64,000 nt of DNA from RDXT01 sp033762375 (GTDB lineage: Bacteria > Bacteroidota > Bacteroidia > J057), in the NCBI GenBank assembly GCA_033762375.1, contig JANRLQ010000073.1, positions 1-64,000 on the forward strand. The letters are read 5' to 3'. The position numbers and the translations under genes were made by a program. Positions 61,084-64,000 of this stretch are shown piece after piece. Below the pieces are notes generated by a model, which saw only the letters and a list, made by a program, of their open reading frames with translations, was not told where the DNA came from and did no database searches. The stretch's first letter is position 1. The number at the start of each line of letters is the position of its first letter.

Positions 61084-61374
61084 ATGACACCTCCCAACCT
61101 GAATGCCGTAATCGGCCTCACGATCCGGATCATGCCCAGCGGTGAAGAGCTGGATGTCGAACTTCCGCTCTACTCTACCGGCAAAGAGATCATAGACGAG
61201 CTGCTCAACCAGCAGGTGATCCCCCGCAACTCACCAGAGGGCGACCCTTATGTGTATAAACTCGCTTCTAAATCGCTGGGCGGAGAGCTTTCGCAGGAAA
61301 AAAGTCTCTTTGACATGAATATCCGCGACAAAGACACCCTCCTGCTCACGCCGCGTCTGGTAGCTGGCTGCTGA
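61084..61374 (+). CDS. Ubiquitin-like beta-grasp protein (EsaB/YukD-type), C-terminus RLVAGC
   Basis: 96 aa from the ATG at 61084; an upstream in-frame start adds hydrophobic residues unlike a Ubl. The order of strands and helix fits the beta-grasp fold: GLTIRIMPSGEELDVELPL (hairpin), STGKEIIDELLNQQVIP (helix), YVYKLASKSLGGELSQEKSL, DKDTLLLTPRLVAGC. The end aligns with ubiquitin's STLHLVLRLRGG, but GG is replaced by AG followed by a terminal Cys. It lies between the E1 and E2 genes, which makes it their probable substrate. Confidence 0.88.
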   Translation: MTPPNLNAVIGLTIRIMPSGEELDVELPLYSTGKEIIDELLNQQVIPRNSPEGDPYVYKLASKSLGGELSQEKSLFDMNIRDKDTLLLTPRLVAGC

Positions 61375-61492
61375 AAAGCTGCCGCTTTGTAGCTGCCGGT
61401 GGTATCCTGTGTTCTGTCTCAAGCACTGAACACCTACACACATCTTGCATATTTTTTTGCTTTCTATTCATCGCGCATATCCGAGACCTGCC

Positions 61493-62221
61493 ATGGACGG
61501 CCAAGAAGCACCTAAGTACCACCTGGAATCCATCGCCAATCCATTCCTGCGCAGACTGGCCCGTGAGCATCTGGCCCTGCACGCTGTGTGCGCCCAGAGC
61601 GACGTGATCAGCTACCGCATCCTGGAAAAGCACGACCTGAAACCCCATCCGCCGCTCGCCTATCAACTGACCTACGAGATCAAGACCATTGTCAGGCTGG
61701 ACGAAAACCAGGACCCTGTATATGGGCACAAACATGAAGCACGTATCAAACTGACGTCCCGCTACCCGGTAGAACCGCCGGAGTGTTATATGCTCTCTGA
61801 GGTATGGCACCCCAATATCAAGAGTGCTGGCACCTACAAAGGCCGTATCTGCGGCAATACCCGCGACTTTGGCAAGGCATTCGACATCGGCTCACTCGTG
61901 ATCCGCATCGGGGAGATCCTCCAGTACCGCAACTACCACGCGCTGAACATAGACCCGTTTCCGGAAGATGAAACCGTAGCCCGGTGGGTGCGGGAGATCG
62001 CGGAGCCGATGGGCCTGGTCAATATCGAGCAAGGCATCGCCATAGACGATACCCCCTTGCAGCGTCCCACGCCACCACCAGCGGCAGACCCCGTACCTGA
62101 GCCACCCCCTGCGCCTGAGACTCCCAAGATGGGCATCGTCATCAAAGACTCCCGCCAGGGCAATACCTCACATGTCAAGTTCACCCCGATCCGCAAAGTA
62201 GATCCTACCCAACCGGACTGA
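61493..62221 (+). CDS. E2-like ubiquitin-conjugating enzyme with Pro-rich tail
   Basis: 242 aa from the ATG at 61493. The UBC fold (about 10-180) shows SRYPVEPPECYML (the YPxxPP strand), WHPNI (His106, Asn108) and GRICGNT with catalytic Cys120. The HPN-to-Cys spacing is 4 residues longer than in typical E2s. After residue 195 comes a Pro-rich linker, then MGIVIKDSRQ and HVKFTPIRK. It should receive the Ubl from the E1 by thioester and transfer it to a target Lys. The exported protein starts 14 bases downstream. No E3 or JAB peptidase is visible. Confidence 0.92.
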   Translation: MDGQEAPKYHLESIANPFLRRLAREHLALHAVCAQSDVISYRILEKHDLKPHPPLAYQLTYEIKTIVRLDENQDPVYGHKHEARIKLTSRYPVEPPECYMLSEVWHPNIKSAGTYKGRICGNTRDFGKAFDIGSLVIRIGEILQYRNYHALNIDPFPEDETVARWVREIAEPMGLVNIEQGIAIDDTPLQRPTPPPAADPVPEPPPAPETPKMGIVIKDSRQGNTSHVKFTPIRKVDPTQPD

Positions 62222-62235
62222 TACCTGCACCCGTT

Positions 62236-64000
62236 ATGAATACCCTGTATCACCTGCTGCGAATCGCCTCCCTCGCCGGAGGTATCCTGCTCATCCCGGG
62301 ATACCTCCGCGCGCAGCAAACCAACTTCGAGATCACAGATGCCCAGGAAATCACCTATGCCGGCAACTCGATCACATACGAAGTATATATGCTCCGCAAC
62401 GGCCAGCGGCAGCCTGTTTCCATCAAAAATAACACCATCACCCTCAACAGCGCAGGAGCAGGGGATGAAAAACTCGTTGTAACCCTCAGCAAGGTGGACT
62501 TCGGGCCCAATACGGCCCTGGGTAAACTCAAGCTGAACATCAACCGGGCGGATATACGGATAGGTGGTGGTTCCCTGGTGGTGAACAATGAGACAAAAGC
62601 CAAAATGAGTTTCCCGGGAGACGCACAGTTACTGGTATTCAACATCAGCCAGCCCGGATATGGTCAGATAGAAATACCCTTTGCGGTCACGCTGGGAAGT
62701 AGTTCTCTGAAAACCAATCCCGTAAGGGTCATGCTGCGATATACGGTGATCAAGGAAGAAGCACCTGCGCCCGGCACAACCCCTGCCCCGCAGACCTCCG
62801 AGACGCCCACACCGACGCCTGCACCTGTGGTCACGACCAACTTTAAAAGCCTGAATGACAACAAACTCAAGGCAGAAATCGAGCGGCTGAACAAACCCGG
62901 CGGGTCAGCATATCCTTTTGCAGACCTGATCGCAGCCTGTGACGAGGCGATTATCCGGAATAAAACGTCTATCTCTACTTTTGCGCTCAAAACCCGCAAT
63001 GACCTCTATAAGCGGGAGTTTGACAAGGTCGGGAATACGCCTTCGGCATTGGGTAAGTTTCTGGTGAACTTCCCGAACGAAAGTAATCCATATCACTACG
63101 ACGCCAAAAACAAACTCAAGGCCCTGGAGGCAGAAGCATTTGCCAATGCCAGTAACGCGCAGGATGTAAATGTGCTGCGGGGATATATCAGCAGCTTTGA
63201 CCGGCCCGGCGGTTTCAGCCTCGGCAACCAGTCCAACCTGATCAGCATCAATAACCGGATCGCAGAACTGGAAAAGGCAGCCTCTCCCCAGGCGCAAAAC
63301 CCTGTGCCTGAGTCTCCGCAGGTAGTTGTAGCTGCTCCTGCCGCTTCCAGCTCCGCTGATGCCCAGCAGGTATGCCGGGACGCGCGGTCTGCCACCAACT
63401 TTAAGGAGAAAAAAGCCCGCTATGAGGAATACCTCACCCTTGTAGCGCCTGACGCGCAGGATGCTTGTGCGCAGGAGGCCCGTGCCTTCCTGGCCTTCTG
63501 GCAAAACCGGCAGGATCCTGTGGTCACGGGTGAGGCGGTTTCCTACCGCGAAGGCGAGGGATGTACCTACCTGTTTTTTCTGCGGGATGTGTTTACGCCC
63601 GTACTGGAGTCCATCGAGTCTGAGTCCAGCGAACGGGGCGGGGTGACCTATGCCTTCCGGGGCAAAGACACCCTGGAACTCACCCTGCCTGACAATGAAG
63701 ACTATACCATTACCCTGCTCGATACCCTGGAGCGCCGCCTGGAACTGCGGATCAGCTGTATCCGGGTTCCAGAGATGAAGGTCACCTACAGCGAGCCGGA
63801 TGCTGCCAGTTTTGCCTTTCAGGTAGAAGGGGGGAAACCACCGTATTACCTCCAGTTTCTGCGGGACGGCGATATTGTCCATGAAGTCCTCCTCCTGAGT
63901 GCGCCTGGTGATACCACCCTGCCCCGGGCCAGTTTTGCAGATGTCCTCGACGGGACCTATCAGATCGTCGTCACGGACTCCCGCCGCCGGTTTGAAGACC
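62236..64000 (+). CDS. Large exported multidomain protein, partial
   Basis: 588 residues are visible from the ATG at 62236; the gene runs off the right edge. Residues 1-26 (LLRIASLAGGILLIPGYLRA) form a signal peptide. A BatD/oxygen-tolerance-like beta domain (about 27-170: ITDAQEITYAGNSITYEVYM) is followed by a Thr/Pro linker, then a helical region (200-350). A Pro/Ala linker and Cys-containing beta segments follow (CTYLFFLRDVFTPVL, FQVEGGKPPYYLQFLRDGD). It begins 14 bases after the E2 gene, so it is part of the same transcript. Its role is unknown; an envelope partner or target of the CIS/Ubl locus is inferred from position. Confidence 0.8.
   Translation, partial: MNTLYHLLRIASLAGGILLIPGYLRAQQTNFEITDAQEITYAGNSITYEVYMLRNGQRQPVSIKNNTITLNSAGAGDEKLVVTLSKVDFGPNTALGKLKLNINRADIRIGGGSLVVNNETKAKMSFPGDAQLLVFNISQPGYGQIEIPFAVTLGSSSLKTNPVRVMLRYTVIKEEAPAPGTTPAPQTSETPTPTPAPVVTTNFKSLNDNKLKAEIERLNKPGGSAYPFADLIAACDEAIIRNKTSISTFALKTRNDLYKREFDKVGNTPSALGKFLVNFPNESNPYHYDAKNKLKALEAEAFANASNAQDVNVLRGYISSFDRPGGFSLGNQSNLISINNRIAELEKAASPQAQNPVPESPQVVVAAPAASSSADAQQVCRDARSATNFKEKKARYEEYLTLVAPDAQDACAQEARAFLAFWQNRQDPVVTGEAVSYREGEGCTYLFFLRDVFTPVLESIESESSERGGVTYAFRGKDTLELTLPDNEDYTITLLDTLERRLELRISCIRVPEMKVTYSEPDAASFAFQVEGGKPPYYLQFLRDGDIVHEVLLLSAPGDTTLPRASFADVLDGTYQIVVTDSRRRFED

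Noticed and set aside
1..64000. tRNA or rRNA genes
   Set aside because: Intergenic gaps were read on both strands; no TTCGA-type T-loop with matching acceptor stem or rRNA-like stretch was found.

Overview
The window comes from a member of the Bacteroidota, most likely a Saprospiraceae/Lewinella-type bacterium of moderately high GC. The reasons are two proteins with type IX (Por) C-terminal sorting domains, promoters of the Bacteroidota form TTTG-N19/20-TAnnTTTG (clearest before rpmH and the Rrf2 gene), an almost complete absence of Shine-Dalgarno sequences, EAD11-CHAT and Uma2 genes, and Bacteroidota-style contractile injection system (CIS) genes. No tRNA, rRNA, CRISPR array, insertion sequence or prophage head gene was found.

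Bases 1-31,500 are mostly ordinary chromosome: a truncated PD-(D/E)XK nuclease, T9SS-exported proteins (a dockerin-like protein and a subtilisin), an ArnT-like glycosyltransferase, an HtrA protease, FkbM methyltransferase, OPT transporter, Rrf2 regulator, SulP transporter with beta-carbonic anhydrase, an MBOAT/SGNH O-acylation pair, an EAD11-CHAT protein, an ABC-F ATPase, Ung, a TIMP-like lipoprotein, a carboxy-terminal processing protease, rnpA and rpmH, and an FMN reductase.

Bases about 32,100-59,660 hold a complete contractile injection system. A co-directional minus-strand run from 59,659 to 36,348 encodes, in transcription order, three envelope or membrane proteins (an unknown, a degenerate GH18-like lipoprotein, a two-helix membrane protein), the DUF4255 tube cap, an unknown 373-aa protein, one sheath, three tube proteins, DUF5908, a LysM spike adaptor, VgrG spike, gp25, a large baseplate J-like wedge, a fibre-like protein, a small protein, a second wedge, the tape measure and an AAA+ ATPase. 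A membrane-anchored M23 protein converges on the end of this run. Beyond it lie an STAND-like ATPase and a TerB-like protein.

Bases 59,790-64,000, transcribed divergently from the head of the CIS run, encode a ubiquitin-type conjugation set: an E1-like activating enzyme, a ubiquitin-like protein ending in RLVAGC, an E2-like conjugating enzyme with its HPN motif and catalytic cysteine, and the start of a large exported protein that runs off the right edge. This pairing of a CIS with E1-Ubl-E2 genes is the most interesting content of the window. The working inference is that the conjugation system modifies a CIS component or its cargo. The envelope proteins heading the CIS run suggest that the particle may be anchored to the cell envelope instead of freely released. 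No deubiquitinase, E3 or obvious toxin is visible in the window.
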